The notes beneath the pieces are model-generated. The model made no database searches, was not told where the DNA came from, and was given only the letters and a program-made list of their open reading frames with translations. Below, in pieces: positions 52,955 through 64,000 of a stretch of 64,000 bases of DNA. The stretch is from the NCBI GenBank assembly GCA_035578155.1, contig JAPWDM010000007.1:36368413-36432412 (forward strand), written 5' to 3'. Source of the DNA: Brachynemurus nebulosus (lineage: Eukaryota; Arthropoda; Insecta; Neuroptera; Myrmeleontidae). A program made the position numbers and the translations under genes. Positions within the stretch are counted from its first letter, which is position 1; every line of letters starts with the position of its first letter.

Positions 52955-53229
52955 TAAGACGCTATCATTTGCTGATATTTTGCTTTCGTTGATGATTTCA
53001 ATGATGACATTGACGATAATTTACATCCATAGGTGGTTATTTTTTATCCTTTACGTTTTAGGGACACATAATTCCAAAATCGAGAAATACGGTGCTACAA
53101 TTTGCTGATATTTTGCTTTCGTGGATGGCTTTAATGATGACATTGACGATAATTTTATCTATAGGTGGTTATTCTTTATTCTTTACGTTTAGGGGCATAT
53201 AATTCGAATAATAAAATAGTAGTTTGAGG
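52955..53229. repeat. 137-bp satellite, diverged copies
   Basis: Two units with GCTAxxATTTGCTGATATTT and CATTGACGATAATTT. Interrupted at 53229 by the hAT MITE. Confidence 0.8.
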
Positions 53230-53793
53230 TAGGGTTTCCGATCTCGATTCGATTTTATCGAAAATCGATTTTTGGAGAACCGATCTTCGATTTTTCCAAT
53301 CGACTCTTTGGAGACCAAATCGATACAGGGATCGTAAAAAATTTACGGGATCGGAGATCAATCTTTTCGAATTTAATTCAGAATATTTTTAGTAAAAATC
53401 TGATATTTTTTCAAAATTATTGTAAAATATGTTTAATTATTTATGTTGTCAAATAATTTTACCACTTTTATGATTCATTTATAGAAAATTGAGTCAAATT
53501 TTAGATTCATGAGATAATTTTAGGGCAAACTGGAAACCATTTTATTATTCATATTAAATTAGCAGTTCATCTTCAAAGGAAATTAAAAAATTTTTGAAAT
53601 TGATTTGTGATGACCCAGTAAGAAACTTCATTTAAAACTTTTATATACCTTTTATCTTCTGTAAGTACAAAAATTGAATCGATTTTCGTCAGATCGATCT
53701 TTTGTAAGCCGATTTTCTCCTGCATCGATTTTTGTTTTGACGATTCGAATCGATCCACAAGATCGATTTTTTGGCGAGAGATCGGAAACCCTA
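53230..53793. mobile_element. hAT MITE in satellite, perfect 8-bp duplication
   Basis: 564 bp flanked by GTTTGAGG (53222-53229 and 53794-53801), a phrase present in every 137-bp monomer (TAGTAGTTTGAGGCGCTACC), so the target is verified. Both ends read TAGGGTTTCCGATCTC inward. The sub-ends are packed with ATCGATTTT/GATCGATC words. No coding capacity. Confidence 0.92.
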
Positions 53794-54385
53794 GTTTGAG
53801 GCGCTACCATTTGTTGGTATTTTGCTTTGGTTGATGACCCTTAATGATGACAGCGACGATAATTTGCATCCATAGGTGATTTTTTATCCCTTACGTTCAG
53901 GGGCATATAATTCGAAAAATAAAATAGTAGTTTGAGGTGCTACCATCTGTTGGTATTTTGCTTTGGTTAATGGCCTTAATGATGACATTGACGATAATTT
54001 TCATCGATAGGTGGTTATTTTTTATGCTTTACGTTTTAGGGACATATAATTCCAAAATCGAGAAACAAGGCGCTACCATTTGCTGATGTTTGGCTTCGGT
54101 TGATGGTTTTATTGATAATCCGTTCATAAATGTGTAATATATAGATAATTTATAATATATAGATAATACATAGATAATTTGTATCTATAGGTGGCTATCT
54201 TCTATCCTTTACGTTTTAGGGTTTTATAATTCCAAAAACGAGAAATAAGACGCTACCATTTGCTGATATTTGGCTTTGGTTGAGGGTTTTAATGATGATA
54301 TTGACGATAATTTTCATCCATAGATGGTTATTTTTTATGCTTTACGTTTAGCGGCAATAATTCGAAAAATAAAATAGTAGTTTGA
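53794..54385. repeat. 137-bp satellite, diverged units
   Basis: Units at 53797, 53936, 54067 and 54245 with variable spacing. A short duplication of ATATATAGATAAT lies near 54137-54180. Confidence 0.85.
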
Positions 54386-55207
54386 GGCGCTACCATTTGT
54401 TGATACTTGGCTTTTGTTGATGGTTTTAATGATCACATTGACGATACTTTTCATCCATAGATGTTTATTTTTTATGCTTTACGTTTAGCGGCAATAATTC
54501 GAAAAATAAAATAGTAGTTTGAGGCGCTACCATTTGTTGATACTTGGCTTTTGTTGATGGTTTTAATGATCACATTGACGATACTTTTCATCCATAGATG
54601 TTTATTTTTTATGCTTTACGTTTAGCGGCAATAATTCGAAAAATAAAATAGTAGTTTGAGGCGCTACCATTTGTTGATACTTGGCTTTTGTTGATGGTTT
54701 TAATGATCACATTGACGATACTTTTCATCCATAGATGGTTATTTTTTATGCTTTACGTTTAGCGGCAATAATTCGAAAAATAAAATAGTAGTTTGAGGCG
54801 CTACCAATTGTTGATACTTGGCTTTTGTTGATGGTTTTAATGATCACATTGACGATACTTTTCATCGATAGATGTTTATTTTTTATGCTTTACGTTTAGC
54901 GGCAATAATTCGAAAAATAAAATAGTAGTTTAAGGCGCTACCATTTGTTGATACTTGGCTTTTGTTGATGGTTTTAATGATCACATTGACGATACTTTTC
55001 ATCCATAGATGGCTATTTTTTATGCTTTACGTTTAGCGGCAATAATTCGAAAAATAAAATAGTAGTTTGAGGCGCTACCATTTGCTGATATTTTGCGTTG
55101 GTTGATGACCTTAGTGATGACATTGACGATAATTTGTATCTATTGGTGGTTATCTTTTATTCTGTACGTTTTAGGGACATATAATTCCAAAATCGAGAAA
55201 TAAGGCG
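54386..55207. repeat. 137-bp satellite, homogeneous array
   Basis: GGCGCTACCATTTGTTGATA starts at 54386, 54523, 54660, 54797, 54934 and 55071, always 137 bp apart. Monomers differ by only a few bases (for example CCATAGATGTTT against CCATAGATGGTT), indicating recent local amplification within the older diverged array. Confidence 0.95.
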
Positions 55208-56070
55208 CTACCATTTGCTGATATTTGGCTTTGGTGGATGGTTTTATTGATGATCCCTTCATAAATGTATTTCTTGCATATTGCAGTTATACTTTTTGTC
55301 CAGGGCATCCATGGGATGGCTCATTCCTTTCTGAGGCTTATGAAGTTCACAAGGATATGATCGTTTCCGTTTCTTCATATTGTATATCAAACGAAGTATC
55401 AATTTATAGAACAAAATTATTTTGATCGTTTAACTTCTGTATGAACCGGATCGAGTTGAATCTATACGATTTTTTGGGAATATAACCGGGGAGTGGGAGA
55501 AACTCGCAACTGCCATAATAGTAACACTTTTATACGTGTGTAATATTGTAATTATTGAACGCATGTATAAAACTGGCGACTGCAGATGTAGGTACCAATG
55601 TTGCGTTACTATAGAGGGCATTACTCATTCATTGTATTGTAAACGAAATGTGCGATACGAAATTAAACATTGGAAATATGCTAGGCACATCGCAAATATA
55701 ATTGTGGCGAATTACGTGATACATATTTGCATAGATGTTACAATATTACAAATATAAAACTCTGCCGTGCTTGAATCGTCGCGTACACACATAGAGAGTG
55801 GTACGCTCGCCTAACACTAACAATTGTCTGACAAAAAAGATATTCAAAATATTCTCTTTTTATTGTTTTAAAACGGCCATTATTCAAATGAGATATTTGA
55901 CTGTCAACGTGTTAAGCCAACAGTCCGAAATTGTTAACTTTATTCATTTTTAACATCTACGTCGGCTTTTTTGATGTTGCCAAAACGTAAGAATTTCATT
56001 TAAGTACTAGATTTATTTAAAATTAACATTTCCCTATGGTTGAACCTTCTTTTTATTATACCCATATGAG
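55208..56070. other. Last diverged 137-bp unit, then no gene
   Basis: A partial unit runs to about 55250 and is followed by TTCATAAATGTATTTCTTGC, which recurs near 60110 and 63155. A plus frame at 55536-55757 is unrecognised. Confidence 0.4.
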
Positions 56071-56074
56071 TTAA

Positions 56075-56283
56075 CCCCTTTAGTACCGCCATATATTCCA
56101 ATATTTTAGATAAAAAATTTAATATCTCTGTAAGTTTGGTACGTTTTGCTTAATTTATTTACAACATAATCACTCTTTACGCCACTGCCTTCAGTTACCT
56201 ATATAAGACAATATACGTTCGTTAGTTAAATTTTTTCTAAAAATTAGTATGACGAGCTGAGCTTGTCATTAGTCCTAAAGGAG
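56075..56283. mobile_element. piggyBac-like MITE, TTAA duplication
   Basis: 209 bp flanked by TTAA (56071-56074 and 56284-56287). Ends CCCCTTTAGTACC and, reverse-complemented, CTCCTTTAGGACTAATGAC. Same class of terminus as 4477-4902 but a different family. Confidence 0.75.
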
Positions 56284-56431
56284 TTAATAGAAATATAAAA
56301 AAAAAAAAATAAATTTTCAATTTCAGAACCACATTACAAAAACATGTCTAAATAATGAATGATTCACCTTCATATTCTTTGTCACACACTAGTAACAGTT
56401 CATACCACTGGTTACCACTGACACGTGGTCA

Positions 56432-56475
56432 GGGTGGCGATCGACCTGGAAAACCTGGAAACCTTTGTTGCAATG
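56432..56475. mobile_element. MITE end fragment
   Basis: CAGGGTGGCGATCGACCTGG followed by AAAACCTGGAAACC, a widespread hAT-like terminus. The other end is missing. Confidence 0.45.
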
Positions 56476-56499
56476 ACAAGCCATCCATGTCAGTATTCA

Positions 56500-58232
56500 T
56501 ATAAACTAAATACCGAATGGTTATAAATTAGCGATTTTCATCGAATCCTGATGTTTTTGGGTCAGAGTTGGTGTTTTAACATGAAAATTTGTTTGTATCT
56601 TCTGTCTTTATCTTGTTTTTGAAAATCGATGAAATTTGGACAAATGGTATTAGAAGAGATCATCATTTTCCTAAGAATCAAATTGTTTACATAAATCACT
56701 TGACCTAGAAAAGTTCTTGTCTTCAACAAGCTTCGAAAAATTTTATGGAACAATTTACAACAATTTTGATTCTAACCATTGAACGGAATGGCCCTTTTTA
56801 TTGCTTTTGTTTTTTTAAACCTCTGCCCCTCAGTAAATTTTAAAAAAAGGGACAGCGTGCTACAACTGCATTGTCATATTTTTTATTGCAATCTGTACCT
56901 TGCTTCGATCCGACTAGAACAATTACTCACATCAGGGCTTCCCTTAGTGGTCGTAATTTTTTTTTTGATTTTGTTACATTGGGCTCCTAAAATCCACCGA
57001 GATTTTTTTCATACGTGTCCGTTGGTCTTTCAGTTGGCCAAGATATTCATTTTGAGCTCTTTGTAGATTCCCAGATCTTCTCAAATGCAATAAAAAACCA
57101 ATTTTTTAAGTTCACATATCCACAATTTTTTACGTTCACATCTCAAAATTGTAATACTCAAACGCAGATCATTTAATTATGAAAGATAATTTTCAAAATA
57201 AATTTTACATTAAAAAGAGGAAAAGTTGCCGAGTCGAAAAGATAGTTTCCGTTTGTTTAAACGTTCTAGATTCTTAATTTGTGTTCGTTGTCGCGTCTGT
57301 TACCGTTTCCACGTTGCTGCTGTTACAAAAATATGAAACAGTGGAAAAAAATACGAACAAACTGGAAACGATAGCGTAACGAGTTACCGCCGCGATGTTT
57401 GGTGATGAATATTTCCCTACCTTTAAATATGAATACTTAACAAACCGAGAAAAGTGTTTAGTTTTTCCACTGTGCGATGTAGAAAGCCACGTTTATTATA
57501 CGGTTTTGCTCGCTGTATAAAAATTGTCAGTTATGATTTTTTTTTTATCTGTCAAAATACAAGGTGTTTAGGAACAGTACTATTTTAATTATTTCTCTAG
57601 GGGTGATGAAATGTTGATGGTTTATTACTTTTCTGGCCACGTAGGCTATATAGTGGGTCTTGATGTATAGTGGGCCTAAAGAACTCAGAAAGCCAAAAAA
57701 TTCGGATGGAATGTTCCGGAAATTAATGAATACCTTCAAGTCTATTGGCGTTAGAGGGACAATATGGGGCACTTCTTGATAAAAATCGATGAAATTTAGA
57801 TCAAAGGTAAAAATTTTTCGACCGAATTCTTATCAGAACTGAAAAAACTTCGCGACCTTTAGTGTTGTGTACATTTTAGCCTGTAAAATGTTCTAATTAA
57901 TTTGTGGAAATAAGGTTCTTTGGAATTTTGAAAATTTTATTGTCGCAAATTAGTGTTTTCCCGAATCACGTTCAAATAAAGTATTAATTATCAACGTATG
58001 AAAAGGACTGAACATGATATTAAATGACTGTAATCCAAATGTTTAGCAATTGCTTTAATCTCTACATGTATAATAATCAGTTTTATAAACAGTAATTAGT
58101 CACTGCATAGTATTTTTCAAATAACTCGATCTTAGTATCACAATTCTTCAAATTGTTTGGAAGTTTTTGTCATGTTCAGGCATCTTTTTTTTGGACTTCA
58201 CGATATCTTCATCTACATCTGACAATCATTCA
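56500..58232. other. No gene recognised
   Basis: AT-rich. Short frames at 56779-57066 (plus) and 57545-57772 (minus) show no recognisable content. Confidence 0.35.
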
Positions 58233-58424
58233 GATAATAATAATAATAATAATATTTATTAGAAATGACCAAATAAAGGTATACAAACGTCAAAAATTAC
58301 AAACATTCACTTATTTCATAAGGTGCCAAATTAATTAAATAATTTTTTAATTTGTTTTTAAATTGAACAAATTTCTCTTCCCTACGTATTTCCGTTGGTA
58401 ATTTATCACTAGTATCGTTAAAAA
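58233..58424 (-). mobile_element. 5'-truncated non-LTR retrotransposon 3' end with (TAA)n tail
   Basis: The minus strand reads DKLPTEIRREEKFVQFKNKL then KNYLINLAPYEISECL and a stop. This fits the LP..IR....F..FK..LK.YL closing motif of many reverse transcriptase ORFs. About 40 bp of 3' sequence and a (TTA/TAA)n tract (plus 58235-58252) follow. It is joined at about 58424 to 137-bp satellite, the usual picture of a short 5'-truncated insertion. Confidence 0.7.
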
Positions 58425-58620
58425 TAAACGCTACCATTTGTTGATATTTCGCTTTCTTTTTTGATGGCTTTAATAATGACATTGACGATAATTTGTATCC
58501 ATAGGTGGTTATTCTTTATCGTTTATGTTTAGGGATATATTATAGTTCCAAAATCGAAAATAAACTAGTAGTTTTGAGGCGCTACCATTTGCTGATATTT
58601 GGCTTTGGTTGATGGTTTTT
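58425..58620. repeat. 137-bp satellite, isolated units
   Basis: GCTACCATTTGTTGATATTT at 58430 and GGCGCTACCATTTGCTGATA at 58577, 3.3 kb from the main array. Another unit lies near 59265. Confidence 0.8.
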
Positions 58621-58702
58621 TTTTAATCTGATGTGTTTTTGAAGTTTCGAGAATTTCTAGATTATCTATCTAATTTCTTTTATTTGGTTTTGACAATATG
58701 TA

Positions 58703-59126
58703 CATACTTAACTGCATTTAAAATTTGTGTCAAATCTTAAATAATTCTATGCATTATCATTACATATGTCCAATTTTAATGATGAAACATAACAAAATTT
58801 GATAACTGTTTAGAAATTTTATTTTGAAAATCGCCATTTTTCAATAAATTTTCAAATAAGTGAAAACGCGCGATTTCTTGAAAATGACGTAACATTTTGT
58901 AGCTAGATATGTCGATTTTGATAATTTCCATCGGTGAGGTGAAATTGTGTTTTCTTTTGAATATTTCTATTAGCTTATATATATAGTAATAATCGACCAG
59001 AATTTAAATAAATACTTGCTTTTATTTTGACTTTTTATGAATAAATCTGTCGAAAATAAAAAAATTATTTAACTGATATGGAAAAACAATGCTTTTAAAA
59101 TATTTTTGTAATTTCAGTCAAGTACC
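58703..59126. mobile_element. TA-flanked MITE, short form
   Basis: 424 bp, TA on both sides, left end CATACTTAACTGC, right end CAGTCAAGTACCC. Same family as 50729-51283, lacking ~138 bp near the right end. Confidence 0.75.
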
Positions 59127-60799
59127 CTATTTCTTGGTTTCTTGGCAACTTGGTGAAGTCAGAACGTTCAGACCGTATTTTATCCTATCTGAACGATAGG
59201 GGTAAAACAACCTTACCACACGGGACATTTGATTCCAAAAGAAAAATTAGCTAGTAGTTTTGAGGCGCTACTACCATTTGCTGTTATTTTGCTTTGGTCG
59301 ATGGTCTTTTTGAAGTTTTGAGAATTTGTAGGTTATTTTTCTAATTTACTTGTATTTGGTTTTGACATTTTCTTGGTTTCTGGCTTCTGGTATTTTATCC
59401 TATCTGAACGACAGAGGTAAAACAACCTTATCACACGGAGTTGTCGGAATGGCGACTCGCAAGGCGAGGTCTCCAATTTTCTCCCGGCTCTTTTAATAAT
59501 TTGTTTCATTTTTATAGCAAATTTACCAGAAGAATATGAAATACGAGAATTTGTGACCTGCGCAATACTTACTAATTTATATACTATACAAATCATGTGT
59601 AAACGGATGCGTGTACAAGTTTAGAAGTGACGTCAGCAAATCGTTGCCAATATAAACCCGCTATAAATCCACAAATTTGGAATTTTATCAATCAAGTATT
59701 CGTTCGATATATCCACATTGAACGGCATATACTATAGAACTGTCTATTTTAGTGTAGTTCGAGATGTCAAAGTTGTTTGCAAAGCTTTTGATTTACGTGG
59801 GCTATTTGAATATGTCGAATAAACAACACCCTCTTGTAACATCATCGCTAACTACACTACTCGATATACTAATTTAGCGTCAAAATACTATTTATGTGGA
59901 GTTCGATACTGTTCAATACTTCAATAGTCATTTAACATTTAACATTTATAATTTGTTTTATTGTAACAATTTTTTTTTTGTCGTTAAAAATTTTAATATT
60001 TTCTGACGTTACATAACAGTATTTGATAAAATTCTTAGTAATCAATAAATATCAAAGATTTTTTGTGTTTTGTTTTCGTTCGTCGGGTATTTTGATAAAA
60101 ATTTCATAAATGGGTTTCTTGCATGTCGCAGTAATACCCCTTACAAATTTTTTTCCAGGGCACCCCTATGAGTACTCATTCATAATTAGGGGACCCATTT
60201 GTTTATAATTTGCTTCTATAGCTACCACATGATAGTTGCTTCTTTTCCGACATCTGTATGACCTTTTGTATGACTTTTCTGATTTGTTTTTAAAGCTTGG
60301 ACAATTTTTAATGTTACTTTCCTAATTTGATTGCTCTTTCGTTCTGATAATTTCTTAGCATTTGGGAATTTAGTAAAAAAAAAAAAAAAAAAAAAAAAAA
60401 CGTTATGGGATTTTCAAGTTATTTTCAAGTCTTTAATTGAGACTGGAGAGCGCGTGATTAAATAGAATTAAAACGTTAGTTGCGTGCTTAGACTTTTTGT
60501 TTAATTTTTCATTCAGTCCTGGAAGTTCTTCATTGTTCTAAAAAGTTACCTTTACTATGGTTTGGAATTGAGGAGCGGATTGAATAGGATATTTCCGTTG
60601 CGAATACGATCTCAAGTAACTAAAAAACGAGTTAAAAATGGAAGGCTACAACTTGGTAATCTTCAACGATCATATGCTCATTTCCGTTTATAATTTGCTT
60701 CCATCACTTCCACCTGTGGTGGTTTGTATGACATTTTTCTAACTTGTTTTTCAAGTTTGGAGAGTTTTTTACGTTATCTTCGTAGCTTGATGTAATTCT
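59127..60799. other. No gene; small duplication and poly-A
   Basis: TTTTATCCTATCTGAACGA and GGTAAAACAACCTTA occur near 59177 and 59391. A26 lies at 60375-60400 with no recognisable element before it. GTTACCTTTACTATGGTTTGG near 60545 is the complement of 28830-28850. Confidence 0.4.
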
Positions 60800-62640
60800 T
60801 CCTGGGTGCGGACAACATAGTGACTTGATCCATTTTAAAATACGTTTCTGCACATGTTTCGGTTGATTTTTTGTTGTGTATCATTGGTTTATATTTTGTT
60901 TTGCTAGTGGTTTTAACTTTCTTCACTAGGTATCGGCTTCTTTTGCAACATCTGTTGCACGTTGGCCTCTTACACATTTTCTTGAGCAGGTACTAACTTC
61001 TTTGGCCACGTCTGTCGCTCGTCAGCTTCTTACACATTTTCTCCAACAGGTATCAACTCTTACACTCTTTCGCTTTCTATAGAATCTTACCTAATTCCAG
61101 AATGAACTTGATGTAATACGACCTGGGAATACGACGTATGTCTCGCACGCGCTTTTCTCCAGTAGGTATCGGCTTCTTTTGCCACATCTGTTGCACGTTG
61201 GCCTCTTACACATTTTCTTGAGTAGGTACTAACTTCTTCGGCCACGTCTGTCGCTCGTCAGCTTCTTACACATTTTCTCCAACAGGTATCAACTCTTACA
61301 CTCTTTCGCTTTCTATAGAATCTTACCTAATTCCAGAATGAACTTGACGTAATACGACCTGGGAATACGACGTATGTCTCGCACGCGCTTTTCTTCACTA
61401 GGTATCGGCTTCTTTTGCCACATCTGTTGCACGTTGGCCTCTTACACACTTTCTTGAGCAGGTACTAACTTCTTTGGCCACGTCTGTCGCTCGTCAGCTT
61501 CTTACACATTTTCTCCAACAGGTATCAACTCTTACACTCTTTCGCTTTCTATAGAATCTTACCTAATTCCAGAATGAACTCGATGTAATACGACCGGGGG
61601 AATACGAAGTATGTTTCGCACGCGTTTTTCTCCAGTAGGTATCGGCTTCTTTTGCCACATCTATTGCATGTTGGCCTCTTACACACTTTCTTCAGCAGGT
61701 ACTAACTTCTTTGGGCACGTCTGTCGCTCGTCAGCTTCTTACACATTTCTCCAACAGGTATCAACTCTTACACTCTCGCTTTCTATAGAATCTTACCTAA
61801 TTCCAGAATGAACTTGACGTAATACGACCTGGGAATACGACGTATGTCTCGCACGCGCTTTTCTTCACTAGGTATCGGCTTCTTTTGCCACATCTGTTGC
61901 ACGTTGGCCTCTTACACATTTTCTTGAGCAGGTACTAACTTCTTTGGCCACGTCTGTCGCTCGTCAGCTTCTTACACATTTTCTCCAACAGGTATCAACT
62001 CTTACACTCTTTCGCTTTCTATAGAATCTTACCTAATTCCAGAATGAACTTGATGTAATACGACCTGGGAATACGACGTATGTCTCGCACGCGCTTTTCT
62101 CCAGTAGGTATCGGCTTCTTTTGCCACATCTGTTGCACGTTGGCCTCTTACACATTTTCTTGAGCAGGTACTAACTTCTTCGGCCACGTCTGTCGCTCGT
62201 CAGCTTCTTACACATTTTCTCCAACAGGTATCAACTCTTACACTCTTTCGCTTTCTATAGAATCTTACCTAATTCCAGAATGAACTTGACGTAATACGAC
62301 CTGGGAATACGACGTATGTCTCGCACGCGCTTTTCTTCACTAGGTATCGGCTTCTTTTGCCACATCTGTTGCACGTTGGCCTCTTACACACTTTCTTGAG
62401 CAGGTACTAACTTCTTTGGCCACGTCTGTCGCTCGTCAGCTTCTTACACATTTTCTCCAACAGGTATCAACTCTTACACTCTTTCGCTTTCTATAGAATC
62501 TTACCTAATTCCAGAATGAACTTGACGTAATACGACCTGGGAATACGACGTATGTCTCGCACGCGCTTTTCTCCAGTAGGTATCGGCTTCTTTTGCCACA
62601 TCTGTTGCACGTTGGCCTCTTACACATTTTCGCTTTCTGT
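60800..62640 (-). repeat. 236-bp satellite with dimeric higher-order structure
   Basis: TCGCACGCGCTTTTCT recurs at 61143, 61379, 61616, 61849, 62085, 62321 and 62557 (intervals 236, 237, 233, 236, 236, 236). The next bases alternate strictly between TCCAGTAGG and TCACTAGG types over all seven, giving a 472-bp dimer. Each unit contains 60-bp subrepeats starting TTTTCTxxxxxAGGTA (for example 61153, 61213, 61273) plus a ~116-bp segment homologous to the 123-bp array at 50.3 kb in reverse. No coding capacity; short frames are repeat translation. Confidence 0.93.
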
Positions 62641-63543
62641 ATAATCCTACCTAATTCAAAAATGAACTGGATGGAATTCTCCCTGGAAGGGGACAACATA
62701 GTAACCTATTTCAAATCGCGTAATCGTTTTGGTTATAACTGGGATCCAGAATTGGTTTGTTATTCGCATCATTAATGTTTGTGGAGATTTTATTGAAAGT
62801 TTAATTTTCTTGTAACTGGTAACAGCTTTTTTGCTGTTTGATGATATAATTTAGTCCCAAAATGAAAAAAAAAATAGCTGGTAACTTTGAATCGCTACCA
62901 TTTGCCTATATTTGGCTTTTGTTGATAATTTTTATTTTTCATTTTTATGGCGTTTACAGTATAATGTTCCTGTACGATCTTAATTCAATAATACGACATT
63001 GTCTTCCTAACTTGATGTAATAGGGCCTGGACGACATAATGACTTGATCCATTTTAAAATCCGTTTAAACGTTTATTTCGTTTCTTTCTCTTACCATGTT
63101 TTTTGCTTTTTGCGCAGCTTTTTCACTTTGATTTATAGGGTATTTTGATAAAAAGTTCATAAAGCTATTTCTTACATACCGTGGTTACTTTTCCTGTTAA
63201 GTGTCAAATCACCAGTGAATAATCATTCATTTGTGGCAAGCAAGGTCTATGAAGCATCTTTAAATTGCTCGCTCTTATCACTGTGGTAACTGTTGTGTCT
63301 AGACCAATAGCGAATTACGTTTATATATTATTTAAACTAGATTTGATAATTTCAAATATATATAGGTGTGTAAACTAATAATTATTTAATTATTTATATA
63401 TTTATTTATTTCAATATTTTATAATATTTTGTTGTTCCTAATTGCACGCGTTTTCTTTTTTTTATTGTCCATAAAATCAACAAGCTATGTTTTTGCTAAC
63501 TGTGTAACAATTATATTGTTTAATAATGACTGTAATTGAATCG
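62641..63543. other. Array edge and unique AT-rich DNA
   Basis: Diverged satellite (ACCTAATTCAAAAATGAACT, GGGGACAACATAGTAACCT) to about 62710, then one 137-bp-like phrase (CGCTACCATTTGCCTATATT) near 62893. Nothing else supported. Confidence 0.45.
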
Positions 63544-63767
63544 GTGAGTGGAAAAACAGTACAATTCCAAAAAAATGCTTGTTTTGAGAAAAACCCAAAA
63601 ATATGTTTTGGTTAGAAAGTGTACATTTTTACAAGAATCAAATGCACAGAGAAGTTGTAGGAAATGACTCCCTCTACAAGAACTTGCCGAGCAAGTTTCA
63701 TTAAATGTTTCCTGAGAAGCTGTACAGCAAAAAAAAGAACTTGGAATTATACTGTTTTTCCACTCAG
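63544..63767. mobile_element. Short MITE with GAGTGGAAAAACAGT ends
   Basis: 224 bp. Left end GTGAGTGGAAAAACAGTAC, right end reverse-complemented CTGAGTGGAAAAACAGTAT, both followed by AATTCC. The right flank is TA, the left CG, so a TA duplication may have mutated. Tc1/mariner-like in style. Confidence 0.6.
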
Positions 63768-63836
63768 TATTTATGAAACGTGAAAAAAGTAACTAATTTT
63801 TGATAATTTCGCCACTCATATACTTTAAGACTTTTT

Positions 63837-63998
63837 TTAGATCATTGATCTTTTTCGCGTTGATTGATAATGGCTTTGCGGTCTGCCCAACCTCAAAGTA
63901 AAATTTTCCGTGAAAAACTTCAAGTAGAATTCGTACTTAACTTTCCCGTTTTCTTCTGGATATTTTTTCGTGAAAAGGTCATACATAATCTTCACAAT
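63837..63998 (-). pseudogene. Fragment of a TE-associated protein at the window edge
   Basis: The minus strand is open from the window end: IVKIMYDLFTKKYPEENGK, then VKYEFYLKFFTENFTLRLGR and PQSHYQSTRKR before a stop. The pattern Y..F....F.L.F.RPq resembles the segment before a DTC..C motif in uncharacterised transposon-related proteins of insects, as I recall. The expected DTC is not in frame. It probably continues beyond 64000; start unknown. Confidence 0.3.
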
Positions 63999-64000
63999 TA

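Noticed and set aside
60375..60400. Poly-A as a retrotransposon tail
   Set aside because: No coding remnant, target duplication or known 3' end next to it.

Overview
The window is non-coding, AT-rich eukaryotic DNA, most likely from an arthropod and probably an insect. The grounds are two dead mariner transposases, TTAA-flanked piggyBac-like MITEs, many hAT MITEs with 8-bp duplications, a GIY-YIG fragment of Penelope type, non-LTR 3' ends and host-type splice signals. I cannot name the species. Nothing prokaryotic was seen: no operons, ribosome binding sites, CRISPR array or rRNA. No complete host gene could be supported. Most open frames are short and lie inside repeats.

Layout. 1-13.7 kb: remnants of one or more minus-strand coding families, with a recurring peptide motif read as (E)(D/E)QLLG(V/T)A(I/V)LNKH. 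This ends in a 172-bp satellite (11.68-13.10 kb) that is a decayed, amplified copy of the same coding unit. The block also holds an internally deleted mariner (2.4-2.9 kb), a piggyBac-like MITE (4.48-4.90 kb) and a 2.28-kb element with ~645-bp inverted repeats (8.04-10.33 kb). That element sits between AAA and TTT with no target duplication, and a second unoccupied copy of its target lies beside it. 13.7-24 kb: a hAT MITE containing a nested TA-flanked MITE, an (AT)n tract, a ~296-bp repeat family, a decayed Thr/Glu/Lys-rich coding repeat, and a TCTTGG-rich hAT MITE. 24-31.4 kb: scattered fragments of a ubiquitin-specific protease (USP) catalytic domain mixed with TAG-rich minisatellites, a second mariner, a Penelope-type fragment and a 484-bp tandem duplication. 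31.4-43.6 kb: more MITEs (hAT, PIF/Harbinger-like), tandem repeats, a duplicated zinc-finger-like frame and a 5'-truncated non-LTR element. 43.9-46 kb: the best host-like sequence, namely a minus-strand exon with both splice sites and a frameshifted stretch resembling WDFY3/blue cheese. 50-64 kb: two satellite families (123/236 bp and 137 bp) with four MITEs inserted in or beside them, a non-LTR 3' end and a small secreted-protein-like frame.

How it fits together: the region behaves as repeat-rich heterochromatin or a large intron. Gene fragments were captured, tandemly duplicated and turned into satellites, then used as landing sites for MITEs. Several insertion sites can be verified inside the window because an unoccupied paralogous copy of the target is present.
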